Of a stretch of 64,000 nt of DNA, positions 33,681 through 41,715 are shown in pieces; position 1 is the first letter of the stretch; each line of letters begins with the position of its first letter. The stretch comes from Micromonospora sp. C31 (lineage in GTDB: Bacteria > Actinomycetota > Actinomycetes > Mycobacteriales > Micromonosporaceae). The translations under genes and the position numbers were made by a program. Location of the stretch: the NCBI RefSeq assembly GCF_018070575.1, contig NZ_JAGPXN010000018.1, positions 1 through 64,000 on the forward strand. The letters run 5' to 3'. The notes below the pieces were generated by a model. That model had not been told where the DNA came from and made no database searches. It saw only the letters and a list, made by a program, of their open reading frames with translations.

Positions 33681-35258
33681 ATGCCTGCCGATGCCGAGGT
33701 GGCCGGGCGGCCGGCCGGGTGGGACCCCGACCGGGCGGTGCCCGCGCTGATCTGGGACGTCGCGGGACGTGCCGGTCGCCGGACGGCCGTCGTCGGCGCG
33801 GACGCGACACTGAGCTACGCCGAACTGCGCCACGCCGTCGCCGGCCTCGCCGACGTGTTGCGGGACCACGGCGTGGCGGTCCCGGTGGCCGTCCTGGCCC
33901 ACCGGGGCGCCGCCCAACTGGTGGCCTGCCTGGCCGCACTGCACGCCGGGGCCGGCTACGCCTGCGTGGACGCCAACCAGCCCCGGGCCCGGATCGACAG
34001 CCAGCTGCGCGGCTGCGGGGCCGCCGTCGTGGTGACCGATCGCGACGATGCGCCGGTCCCCGGTCAGGTGGCGCTCCCCGTGGACCTGGCCCGCTGGATC
34101 GCCGCCGGGGCGGCGGCGGAGCACGCCGGGACGCTGCGCGGCCCGCTGCCGGTGGCCGCGGACCAGCTCGCCTACACCGTGTTCACCTCCGGCTCCACCG
34201 GCGTACCCAAGGTCGTCGAGATCCCCCACGCGGCCCTGGCCAACTACGCGGCCTTCGTCGCCCGGCTGGCCGCAGCGGAACGCGGCGACGGCGGGCAGCT
34301 GCGCTTCGCGTCGGTGACCAGCCTCGCGACGGACCTCGGGCACACGGCGGTCTTCCCGGCCCTCATCGGCGGCGACACCGTCCACCTGGTGCCGACGGAG
34401 ACCGCGACGGACCCCGACGACTTCGCCGACTACCAGGACGCGCACCGCATCGACGTTCTGAAGATCACCCCGTCGCACCTGGCGGCGCTGCTCGACGAGG
34501 CCGGGGAGCGGGCCCTGCCCCGCCGTCTGCTGGTCGTCGGTGGCGAGGTGTGCCGCTGGGACCTGGTGGACCAGGTCCGCGAACTGTCGGACGTGCGGAT
34601 GGTCAACCACTACGGCCCGACCGAGACCACCGTCGGCGCGCTCACCTTCGAGGTGCCGACCGACCCGGCGACGCGCCCTGCCACCGCCACCGTGCCGATC
34701 GGCCGGCCGATCGACAACGCTCGCGTCGCCGTCGTCGACGCCGACCTCCGACCGGTCGCCCCGGGCGTCGAGGGGGAGCTGCTGATCTTCGGGGCGGGGC
34801 TCGCCCGCGGCTACCGCGACGACAGCGTACTGACCGGTGAGATGTTCCCGACCGACCATCGCGACGGCCGGTGCTACCGCACGGGCGACCTGGTGACCCG
34901 GCACCCCGACGGCTTGGTCGAGTTCCACGGCCGGCGGGACGGCCAGGTCAAGATCCGGGGGCATCGCGTCGAGCTGGGCGAGGTGGAACAGGCGGTACGC
35001 CGGTGTGCCGGGGTACGCCGGGCGGCGGTGGTGCCGGTCGGCGGGGCCGGCTCCGTCCCGCGGCTGGTCGCGTACGTCGTGCCGAGCGAGCCGCCCGGGC
35101 CAACCGCCCGCGAGCTGCGCGACCAGCTTCGCGAGACGTTGCCCGACTACCTGCTGCCGGGCGCCGTGGTGTGCCTGGAGGAGCTGCCCCGCACGCCGAG
35201 CGGGAAGCTGGACGTGCGGGCGCTGCCGGTGCCCGGCAGGCCCGGCGCGGCGCGGTAG
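33681..35258 (+). CDS. Stand-alone NRPS adenylation domain
   Basis: The protein has 525 residues: one complete A domain and nothing else. Motifs: A2 near VACLAALHAGAGYACVD, A3 YTVFTSGSTGVPK, A5 MVNHYGPTETT, A6/A7 GELLIFGAGLARGY and YRTGDL, A8 GRRDGQVKIRGHRVELGE, A10 TPSGKLDVRAL with the catalytic Lys. The A4 region is ASVTSLATDLGHTAVF, without the usual F-D motif that anchors the amino group, so the substrate may not be a simple alpha-amino acid. It must load a carrier protein in trans. The A-less PCP module at 56633 is the obvious candidate. ATG 33681 has AAAGGGA 6 nt upstream. Confidence 0.9.
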   Translation: MPADAEVAGRPAGWDPDRAVPALIWDVAGRAGRRTAVVGADATLSYAELRHAVAGLADVLRDHGVAVPVAVLAHRGAAQLVACLAALHAGAGYACVDANQPRARIDSQLRGCGAAVVVTDRDDAPVPGQVALPVDLARWIAAGAAAEHAGTLRGPLPVAADQLAYTVFTSGSTGVPKVVEIPHAALANYAAFVARLAAAERGDGGQLRFASVTSLATDLGHTAVFPALIGGDTVHLVPTETATDPDDFADYQDAHRIDVLKITPSHLAALLDEAGERALPRRLLVVGGEVCRWDLVDQVRELSDVRMVNHYGPTETTVGALTFEVPTDPATRPATATVPIGRPIDNARVAVVDADLRPVAPGVEGELLIFGAGLARGYRDDSVLTGEMFPTDHRDGRCYRTGDLVTRHPDGLVEFHGRRDGQVKIRGHRVELGEVEQAVRRCAGVRRAAVVPVGGAGSVPRLVAYVVPSEPPGPTARELRDQLRETLPDYLLPGAVVCLEELPRTPSGKLDVRALPVPGRPGAAR

Positions 35259-35263
35259 CGCTC

Positions 35264-35293
35264 GGCCCGCCAGCGCGGCGACCGCGCCGGGCC
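35264..35293. terminator. Hairpin between convergent genes
   Basis: GGCCCG and GCGCGG (35264-35278) pair with CCGCGC and CGGGCC (to 35293), with a small bulge and a 3-nt loop. It lies between the A-domain gene and the convergent dehydrogenase gene, overlapping the latter's stop region. Confidence 0.5.
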
Positions 35294-36535
35294 TCAGTCG
35301 GCGAACGGGTCGAGTCCGAGCGCGACCCGCCCGATGAACGGGTGACCGTCCAACGACCCGAACGGCTGCATGAAGCCGCCCGCGCGAGCGTCCCGGTAGA
35401 GCCGGGACAGGGGGTGCCGGCTGCTGAACGACGCCCCGCCGCAGATCGTCATGGCCCGGTCCACCGTGCTCACCGCCGTACGGTTCGCCAGCAGTTTCGC
35501 GGTCTGCCAGGCCCGTACGACGTCCAGGGCGGCCCCCTCGGACCGCTGCGCGGGGTCGGCGGCGAACAGGGCGTCCACCAGGCGGCCGGAGCGTTCCAGC
35601 ACCCCCCGGGTGGCCGCCAGGTCGAGCTCGATCGCGGCGATCTCCCGCTGCACGGACGGGTGGTGCGCCGGCGCCGTCCGCCCGGGGTGCCGGGGGGGCC
35701 TGGTGGCGTGCTCGACAGCGAGCTGCCAGGCCGCCTCGGCGATGCCGAGCGAGGCGCCCAGCAGGGGAAAGTTGATCGCGCAGGAGCGGATCAGGTCCTC
35801 CGACGTCGGCGGACCGAACGGCCCGTCGACCGTGACCCGGTCGGCGGGCACGACGCAGTCCTCCAGCAGGATCGAGTGGCTGCCGGAGCCCCGCATGCCC
35901 AGCGTGTCCCAGTCGCCCAGCACGGTCAGCCCGGGCGTACCGGCCAGGACGACGGCCTCGGCGTGCCGCCACCCGCAGTCGGGGTCGGCGACCCGGACCG
36001 CGACGTTGAACGAGTCCGCGACGGCCGAGTTGGTGACGAACGTCTTGCGTCCGGTGATGACGTACTCGTCGCCCTTCCGGACGGCCTCGGTGAGCGCGGC
36101 GTTCCACGACACGCCCGGTTCCGTGGAGGCGCCCGCCATGATCAGGTCGGAGCCGCCCAACGCCTCCAGGATCGCGTCGAGCTGCGCCGCGCGGGCCCGG
36201 TCGCCGGCCGCCTCCGCCCGCTCCCACCGGCGGACCTGCGCCCAGACCGAGGCCATGTGCATGTTCGCGCAGATGGCGGTCGACCCGCAGCCCCGGGCCA
36301 GCCGGGAGACGGCCACCAGCACGTCGAGCAGGGAGTCGACCCCCAGCCCGCCGTGCCGGGTCGGGGCGCACGCGGAGAGGACCCCGCTGTCGCGCAGGTC
36401 GTCGAAGTTGTCGGCGACGAACGTGTTGTCCCGGTCGTGCCGAGCCGCGCGCTCGGCGAGCGTGTCGAGGTGGTCCTCGGCGAGGGACACCAGGTCCCGG
36501 CCGGCGACGGTCGTGGCGGTGAGTTCCCCGAACAC
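35294..36535 (-). CDS. Acyl-CoA dehydrogenase family flavoenzyme
   Basis: The protein has 413 residues. GTG 36535 lies directly after the stop codon of the PhyH gene. An alpha-helical N-domain (ACAPTRHGGLGVD), the middle beta-domain (ASTEPGVSW, then ITGRKTFVTNSA, WDTLGMRGSGSHSILLEDCVVP) and the C-terminal helical domain (ICGGASFSSRHPLSRLYRDARAGGF) are complete. The usual YEG(T) segment with the catalytic Glu is replaced by GGFMQPFGS, as in the branch that includes dehydrogenases of unusual substrates and flavin monooxygenases. It may therefore oxidise an acyl- or carrier-bound intermediate. Fits a precursor route with the MaoC and CitE-like enzymes. Confidence 0.87.
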   Translation of the reverse strand: MFGELTATTVAGRDLVSLAEDHLDTLAERAARHDRDNTFVADNFDDLRDSGVLSACAPTRHGGLGVDSLLDVLVAVSRLARGCGSTAICANMHMASVWAQVRRWERAEAAGDRARAAQLDAILEALGGSDLIMAGASTEPGVSWNAALTEAVRKGDEYVITGRKTFVTNSAVADSFNVAVRVADPDCGWRHAEAVVLAGTPGLTVLGDWDTLGMRGSGSHSILLEDCVVPADRVTVDGPFGPPTSEDLIRSCAINFPLLGASLGIAEAAWQLAVEHATRPPRHPGRTAPAHHPSVQREIAAIELDLAATRGVLERSGRLVDALFAADPAQRSEGAALDVVRAWQTAKLLANRTAVSTVDRAMTICGGASFSSRHPLSRLYRDARAGGFMQPFGSLDGHPFIGRVALGLDPFAD

Positions 36536-37438
36536 CTACAGCATCCTCAGAATGGAGAGAAACTCCTCGGCCCGCGCGGCGTGGGGCTGCTGCGGGCCGT
36601 CGAAGCGGGCGCCGGTCTCCGTCGGCACCGGCGACGGCAGCACCCTCGGGAACAGCGGGCCGCCGATGGGGTCACCGGGCCGCAGGCCGTGGTCCCACAG
36701 CAGCGGCAGGACGGCGTGCTGCGGCTGGAAGGTGACGCCGTCGCCCACCCATCGGGAGACGAACGCGCGGCGCTGCCGCTCGGGCCCGGTGCCGGTGGCG
36801 CCGTGCAGGGCGGCCGGGTGGAACAGCACGATGTCGCCGGGCGTCAGGTCCCAACTGAGGACGTCCTGGTCGGCGACGTCGGGCACCGCCTCGAGTTCCT
36901 CCCGCCGGCCGAGGTGGGAGGCTCCCGGGGTGATCGGCACGTAGCGCCGGCCCCAGCGGTGCGAGCCGCGTACCACCTGCAGCGCCGCGGTGTCGGGGGT
37001 GCACGGGTCGAGGGGTATCCACATCGCGCAGACCTGGTCGCCGCCGATCGGCCAGGAGCTGACGTCCTCGTGGAACGGCGTCGGGGCACCCGATCCGGCG
37101 GGCTTGGCGAAGATCTGGTCGTAGAAGGCGGTGACCGAGGTGGAGCCGAACAGCTGCTGGGCGATGCGCGCGGCGGGGGAGAAGAACATGAAGTCGCGGA
37201 AGCCGTCGTGGGTCTTCCACATGAAGGCGTCCCCGGCGAAGCCGCCGCCGCCCAGCAACGCGGTCGCCTGCGCGAGCACGGTCGGGTTGGCGAGCAGGTA
37301 CTCCACGCCTTCGGTGATCCGACCGAGCCACCTCTCGTCGATCATGCCGGACAGCCGGACCACGCCGTCGGTGTGGAAGGCGTCGATCTCGGCGGGCGTC
37401 AGGTCACGCGGTGGTGCCTCGGGAGGGTTGATGTCCAT
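36536..37438 (-). CDS. Phytanoyl-CoA dioxygenase (PhyH) family hydroxylase
   Basis: The protein has 300 residues and is a non-heme Fe(II)/2-oxoglutarate oxygenase. The iron triad is visible as HxD in PFHEDVSSWPIGG (about 120) and the distal His in FHPAALHGATGTG (about 214); the 2-oxoglutarate Arg follows in RRAFVSRWVGDGV. The helical N-terminus DAFHTDGVVRLSGMI is typical. PhyH enzymes in biosynthetic clusters hydroxylate, halogenate or epoxidise amino-acid or acyl units. It sits 13 nt after the aldehyde dehydrogenase gene and directly before the acyl-CoA dehydrogenase gene, so the three are co-transcribed. Confidence 0.88.
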   Translation of the reverse strand: MDINPPEAPPRDLTPAEIDAFHTDGVVRLSGMIDERWLGRITEGVEYLLANPTVLAQATALLGGGGFAGDAFMWKTHDGFRDFMFFSPAARIAQQLFGSTSVTAFYDQIFAKPAGSGAPTPFHEDVSSWPIGGDQVCAMWIPLDPCTPDTAALQVVRGSHRWGRRYVPITPGASHLGRREELEAVPDVADQDVLSWDLTPGDIVLFHPAALHGATGTGPERQRRAFVSRWVGDGVTFQPQHAVLPLLWDHGLRPGDPIGGPLFPRVLPSPVPTETGARFDGPQQPHAARAEEFLSILRML

Positions 37439-37451
37439 GAGTGGTCCTCGG

Positions 37452-38969
37452 TCAGGGGAGACGCCGCCAGTGGGCGCCGAAGAGCGTCTCCTCGTCCGGC
37501 AGGCTGAGCGGCAGGGGATGTGAGACGTAGGTGTAGTTGAGGAAGTCGCGCCAGGTCACGTTCTCCGACCGGGAGCAGCCGCCCCAGCTGCCACTGGCGA
37601 TGACCTGGGTGAACGGCATGCCGTTGTCGAAACTGCCGCTGTTGCCGACGGCGGTCGACTGGTTGACCATCACCCGCCCGGCGCGGGCCCGCTCGGCGAG
37701 CCTGGCGACCCGGTCGGGGCGGTCGGTGTGGATGCCGCAGCTGTGGCCCTGCCCGATCCGGGCCAGCAGGGTCTCCACCGCGACCAGTGCGTCGTCGAAG
37801 GCGGTGAACGCCGAGACGGTGAAGACCGGCGCCAGCTTCTCGCCGAGCATCGGGTCGTCGAGCGCCAGGACACCGCCGGGCGCCAGGGGTGGCAGCTGGG
37901 CCACCAGGGCGGTGGTCTTGGTCGGCTCGGCCAGGTCGACCCCGGCGGCGGCGGCGAGCGCCGCGGCGGGACGCCCGACCGCGTCGCGGTTGAGCTGCCG
38001 CCCGTCCGGCCAGAGCAGCGTACGCAGCCGCGCCGTCTCGGCCGGGTCGCACAGGTGCGCGCCCTGCCGGGCCAGCTGGTCGTGGAAGGCGGGCGCGATC
38101 TCGGCGTCCACCAGCACGTTGCTCTCCGACGAGCAGGAGGTGCCGTTGTTGAAGCTGCCACCCAGCACGATCAGCTCCGCCGCGGCGGCGACGTCCGCCG
38201 AGGCGTCCACGATCACCGCCGGGTTGCCCACGCCCGCGCTGATCGCCGGGGTGCCACTGCGGTACGCCCGGCGTACCGTGCCGGGGCCGCCGGCGGCGAT
38301 CACCAGGTCGGCGGCGGCCATCAGGGCCTCGGTGGTCTGCCGGTCGGTGACCGGCAGGCACTGGATGAGGTCGGGCGGGGCGCCCACCGTCTCCAGACCG
38401 CGACGCAGCAGGTCGACGGTGCGGGCCGCGGAGTGCCGGGCCCGTGGGTTGGGGGTGATGACCACGGCGTTGCGGGTCTTGAGCATCGGCAGGGCGTTGC
38501 CGACCACGCCGGAACAGGGCGCCGTGGCGGGGCTGGCCACCGCGATCACCCCGATCGGCTTGGCCAGCTTGCGCAGGCCACGCTCCGGCAGGTCCTCGAT
38601 GATCCCGGTGGTGACGACCCCGTGCAGGTCACGCAGCGTGCCGAGGACCCGGCGCCGGTAGAGGGTGAACAGGTGCTCGGGGTCGCCGAGACCGGTCTCC
38701 CGGTAGGCGAGGTCGGCCAGGGACCGGGCGGTGTCCTCCTGGTAGGCCGCCCAGCCAAGGGCCGCGACCAGGTCGTCGATGCGGTCCTGCGGCCAGAACT
38801 CGACCTCCGCCTGGGCGCGGCGGGCGCGGGCCATGGTGGCTTCGACGTCGGGCCCGGCCGCCCCGGTGGACGACCCGGCGCCGGCCGCCGCCCCGCTCGC
38901 GGCCGCCCCGCCCGGCTCCGCGGTCAGCGTCGCGGCGGCGACGGCCGCGCGGCGGTCACCGCTGGACAC
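37452..38969 (-). CDS. Acylating (CoA-dependent) aldehyde dehydrogenase, EutE/SauS-like
   Basis: The protein has 505 residues. An Ala/Gly-rich N-terminal tail (about 1-40) precedes an aldehyde dehydrogenase fold. Visible are KPIGVIAVASPATAPCSG, AVVITPNPRARHSA, the cofactor segment VIAAGGPGTVRRAYRSGTPAISAGVGNP and the catalytic Cys in FNNGTSCSSESNVLVD. This arrangement, with GVGN and a Cys in the xNGTxC context, is that of CoA-acylating aldehyde or sulfoacetaldehyde dehydrogenases, not ordinary ALDHs. It is unrelated in fold to the enzyme at 25572, so the cluster has two separate acyl-CoA/aldehyde catalysts. Its start overlaps the aminotransferase gene by 14 nt. Confidence 0.83.
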   Translation of the reverse strand: MSSGDRRAAVAAATLTAEPGGAAASGAAAGAGSSTGAAGPDVEATMARARRAQAEVEFWPQDRIDDLVAALGWAAYQEDTARSLADLAYRETGLGDPEHLFTLYRRRVLGTLRDLHGVVTTGIIEDLPERGLRKLAKPIGVIAVASPATAPCSGVVGNALPMLKTRNAVVITPNPRARHSAARTVDLLRRGLETVGAPPDLIQCLPVTDRQTTEALMAAADLVIAAGGPGTVRRAYRSGTPAISAGVGNPAVIVDASADVAAAAELIVLGGSFNNGTSCSSESNVLVDAEIAPAFHDQLARQGAHLCDPAETARLRTLLWPDGRQLNRDAVGRPAAALAAAAGVDLAEPTKTTALVAQLPPLAPGGVLALDDPMLGEKLAPVFTVSAFTAFDDALVAVETLLARIGQGHSCGIHTDRPDRVARLAERARAGRVMVNQSTAVGNSGSFDNGMPFTQVIASGSWGGCSRSENVTWRDFLNYTYVSHPLPLSLPDEETLFGAHWRRLP

Positions 38970-40161
38970 TGGCGTGCTCCCGGTCCGCGGGGCGTGCCGA
39001 CCGCAGTCGAGCGATGGTCTCCTCCAGCATCTCGTCGGTCACGGTGAGGGAGAGCCGCAGGTAACCCGGGGCACCCATCACCGAGGCCGGCAGCACCAGG
39101 AGGCCGTGTTCCTCCAGCAGGGCCGCGTGCGTCCAGTCGTCCGCGTCGGGCACCCGGGCCAGCAGGTAGAACGTTCCCTCGCTCGGCTGGACCTCGTACC
39201 CGGCCTCGCGCAGGGCGTCGACCAGCAGGTCGCGCCGCTGCTCGATCGGCTTGACCTGCACCGCGTGCTGTTCCAGCTCGGGCAGGGCGAACAACAGCGA
39301 GTTGTTGGGGAACGCCCAGCCGGTGGTCAGGCGTGCCACGGTCAGGGCCCGGCGCAGCACCGCCGGATCGGGCATGGTCGGCGGGATCGCCACGTAGCCG
39401 ACCCGCTCGCCGGGCAGCAGCAGCGTCTTGGTGTAGGTGTGTGCCAGGAAGGTGAACGGGTAGTGCGTCGCCGGGCTGGGGCAGGGCCGGCCACCGAACA
39501 CGATGCGCCGGTACGCCTCGTCGGACAGCAGGTAGATCGGCCGCCCGTTGCGGGCGGACGCCTCCCGCAGCACCTCGGCGAGGGCTGCGTACTCGTCGTC
39601 GGTGTAGACGGCACCGGTCGGATTGTTCGGGCTGTTGACGATGACGACGCTGGTCCGGGGAGTGATCGCCGCCGCGATGAGTTCCGCGTCGAGCCGCCAG
39701 GAGCCGGGGGTCAGCGCCACCGGTCGGGGGACGGCACCGACCGAGGCGATGATCGGCTCGTAGTAGAACCAGGCGGGGTCGAGGTAGATCACCTCGTCGC
39801 CCGGGTCGCAGACGCTGCGCAGGCAGATGGTCAGCCCGGCGAACGCCCCGTTGGTCAGGGCCACGTCGTCGGCGGTGAACGGCAGGCCGAGTTCCCGGCT
39901 CAGGGTGGCCGCCACCGACTCCTGGGCCGGCGGGTGGTCCCGGGTGTAGGCGAACCAGTCGGTGTGCTGCGGGCTCAGGTGCCGTTGCAGGACCTCGACC
40001 AGGGCCGGTGCGGGGAACTCGTGCGGGTCGCCGAAGGCCAGGTCGATCACGCCCGGGCCGCCGCGCAGCCGCGAGTAGGACGACTGCTCGAGGTAGGCCC
40101 CCAACCGTCGGCCGTACGCGTCGGTCGCGTCGGTCATCTGCCGACTTATCCGGTGCTCCAT
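38956..40161 (-). CDS. Class I/II aminotransferase
   Basis: The protein has about 401 residues from ATG 40161, which has GGAG 4 nt upstream; ATG 40197 and 40137 are alternatives. Fold-type I PLP motifs: VIDLAFGDPHEFPAP, the VALTNGAFAGLTICL cofactor turn, VIVNSPNNPTGAVY (Asn and Asp/Tyr contacts), LLSDEAYRRIVF (cofactor Asp) and the Schiff-base Lys in YTKTLLLPGERVGY (about 238). It would convert a 2-oxo acid to an amino acid and is the natural partner for the aldolase product (inference). First gene after MFS in the minus-strand operon 41446 to 35294. Confidence 0.88.
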   Translation of the reverse strand: MEHRISRQMTDATDAYGRRLGAYLEQSSYSRLRGGPGVIDLAFGDPHEFPAPALVEVLQRHLSPQHTDWFAYTRDHPPAQESVAATLSRELGLPFTADDVALTNGAFAGLTICLRSVCDPGDEVIYLDPAWFYYEPIIASVGAVPRPVALTPGSWRLDAELIAAAITPRTSVVIVNSPNNPTGAVYTDDEYAALAEVLREASARNGRPIYLLSDEAYRRIVFGGRPCPSPATHYPFTFLAHTYTKTLLLPGERVGYVAIPPTMPDPAVLRRALTVARLTTGWAFPNNSLLFALPELEQHAVQVKPIEQRRDLLVDALREAGYEVQPSEGTFYLLARVPDADDWTHAALLEEHGLLVLPASVMGAPGYLRLSLTVTDEMLEETIARLRSARPADREHASVQR

Positions 40162-40207
40162 CCTGCTCCGATCTCCACCCTGGTCCGTGGCCGGCATCGT
40201 TGCCGGT

Positions 40208-41446
40208 TCACACCTTGGCGGGTTGTGCGTCGGGGACTCTTGCGGGCAACTGCCGCACGGACCGTGCGGAGAAGGTGGCGACGGTCACCAGACCGAGCAC
40301 CCCGCCCGCGACGACCAGCGTCTGGGCGACGCCGATCCGGTCCGCCAGCGGGCCGACGACGGCCAGGCAGAGCGGACCCAGCACGAACGAGCCCATGGCG
40401 TCGTACGAGCTGATCCGCGACAGCGCCTCGTTGGGCACGTGGTTCTGCAGGGCGGTGTCCCACAGCACCTCGAAGATGTCGACGCAGACGCCGTTGACGA
40501 GCATCGAGGCCGCGATCAGCCAGACCGGCGCGCCAGCGGCGATCAGCGCGAACGGTGGCAGGAAACCGAAGGTCGCCAGCACCGCGACCCGCATCGGCCG
40601 GCGGGGGCGGATCCGCATCGCCACGAGGCTGCCGCCGACCAGGCCCACCGCCTGCGCGGTGACGATCACCGACCAGGCGGTGGCGCCGCCGAGCTGTTCC
40701 TTGGCCGTCAGCGGGCCGAGCACGTAGATCGCCGAGAAGCATCCGTTGACGAACGCGAACTGCACGACCACCAGCCACACCCAGGACCGGGAGCTGAACT
40801 CGCGCCAGCCCTCGCGCAGGTCGGCGAGGATGGTGCTGGCGGCGGCCCGGGCGGGGTGGGACACCCGGACGCCGGCGAGCAGCAGCGCCGAGCCGAGGAA
40901 GGTGGCCGCGGGCACCGCCAGCGCCCAGCCGGCGCCGAAAGCCGCCACGAGCACCCCGGCCAGGGCCGCGCCGCCGATGGTGGTGCTGTTGCGGGACAGC
41001 CGCAGCAGCGCGTTGGCCGACTGGAGCTGCTCCCGGGCCACCACCTGCGGCACGACGCCGCGGGAGGCCGGCAGGAACAGCGCGGCGGCGGCGCCGTTGA
41101 CGGCGGACAAGGCGACCACGACCGGCAGCGAGGGCCGGCCGGTGACGAACACCACGGTCAGGACCGCCTGCGCGGCGAAGGCCAGCAGGTCGGAGCCCAC
41201 CATCAGGCGGAAGCGGTTCATCCGGTCGGCGAGGACACCGCCGTACAGCAGCAGCGCGACCTGCGCCAGCGACCGGGCGGCGAGCACGAGGCCGAGGTCG
41301 GTGGCGGAGCCGCCCGGCGCGTCGAGGACGGCGAAGGCGAGCGCCACCGGGATCACGGCGCTGCCCAGCAGCGACAGCGTGCGGGCCAGGAACAGCATCC
41401 GGTACGACCGGTCGGCCAGGATGCGGAGGTCGTCACGCACTGGCAT
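40208..41446 (-). CDS. MFS exporter
   Basis: The protein has about 412 residues. GGAGG lies just before ATG 41446 and 8 nt before an in-frame GTG (41440), which may be the true start. About twelve membrane segments are visible, with the MFS A-loop motif GVLADRMNRFR between helices 2 and 3 and the inner RLSRNSTTIGG segment. The sequence is like MFS_3/enterobactin-exporter-type (EntS) drug and siderophore exporters. Located at the head of the left-reading operon and divergent from the assembly-line genes, it is the likely exporter of the product and could confer self-resistance. Confidence 0.88.
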   Translation of the reverse strand: MPVRDDLRILADRSYRMLFLARTLSLLGSAVIPVALAFAVLDAPGGSATDLGLVLAARSLAQVALLLYGGVLADRMNRFRLMVGSDLLAFAAQAVLTVVFVTGRPSLPVVVALSAVNGAAAALFLPASRGVVPQVVAREQLQSANALLRLSRNSTTIGGAALAGVLVAAFGAGWALAVPAATFLGSALLLAGVRVSHPARAAASTILADLREGWREFSSRSWVWLVVVQFAFVNGCFSAIYVLGPLTAKEQLGGATAWSVIVTAQAVGLVGGSLVAMRIRPRRPMRVAVLATFGFLPPFALIAAGAPVWLIAASMLVNGVCVDIFEVLWDTALQNHVPNEALSRISSYDAMGSFVLGPLCLAVVGPLADRIGVAQTLVVAGGVLGLVTVATFSARSVRQLPARVPDAQPAKV

Positions 41447-41715
41447 CACCTCCGGTCGGACGGGTCGCATGCTGGTCACCGGCGGCGTCGCAGCCGTGCC
41501 AATCATGTGGCAGGCAAACGGCTTGCCCAACCCCTAGGACTCCGGACGGATGTCGTGAATCGTGAGGTCAAACCCCTATAACAGCGCTGTTCGCTGACTG
41601 CACGCTCAGTCACCTGGTACAGATCGAGGATCGGCACCCGCATCGGTGGGACGTGCTCGCACCCGGCGGTGTTCCGGGCTGCGGATCCGGATCGCCGACG
41701 GACAACGGAGGACCA
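41447..41715. promoter_or_regulatory. Divergent promoter region of exporter operon and assembly line
   Basis: The region holds a perfect 12-bp palindrome AACAGCGCTGTT (41580-41591) directly after TATAAC (41576-41581), a good -10 box for the plus strand. The octamer AACCCCTA occurs twice, at 41529-41536 and 41571-41578, 42 nt apart (four helical turns). Both look like operator elements controlling the NRPS genes. Confidence 0.5.

Noticed and set aside
31386-36371. Minus-strand open frame of 1661 codons
   Set aside because: It crosses several well-supported genes in the wrong frame or strand; Arg/Pro/Gly-rich, no domain motifs.
38956-40161. Aminotransferase read as a LuxR/GntR-MocR fusion regulator
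   Set aside because: No DNA-binding domain precedes the aminotransferase fold; the N-terminus is too short.
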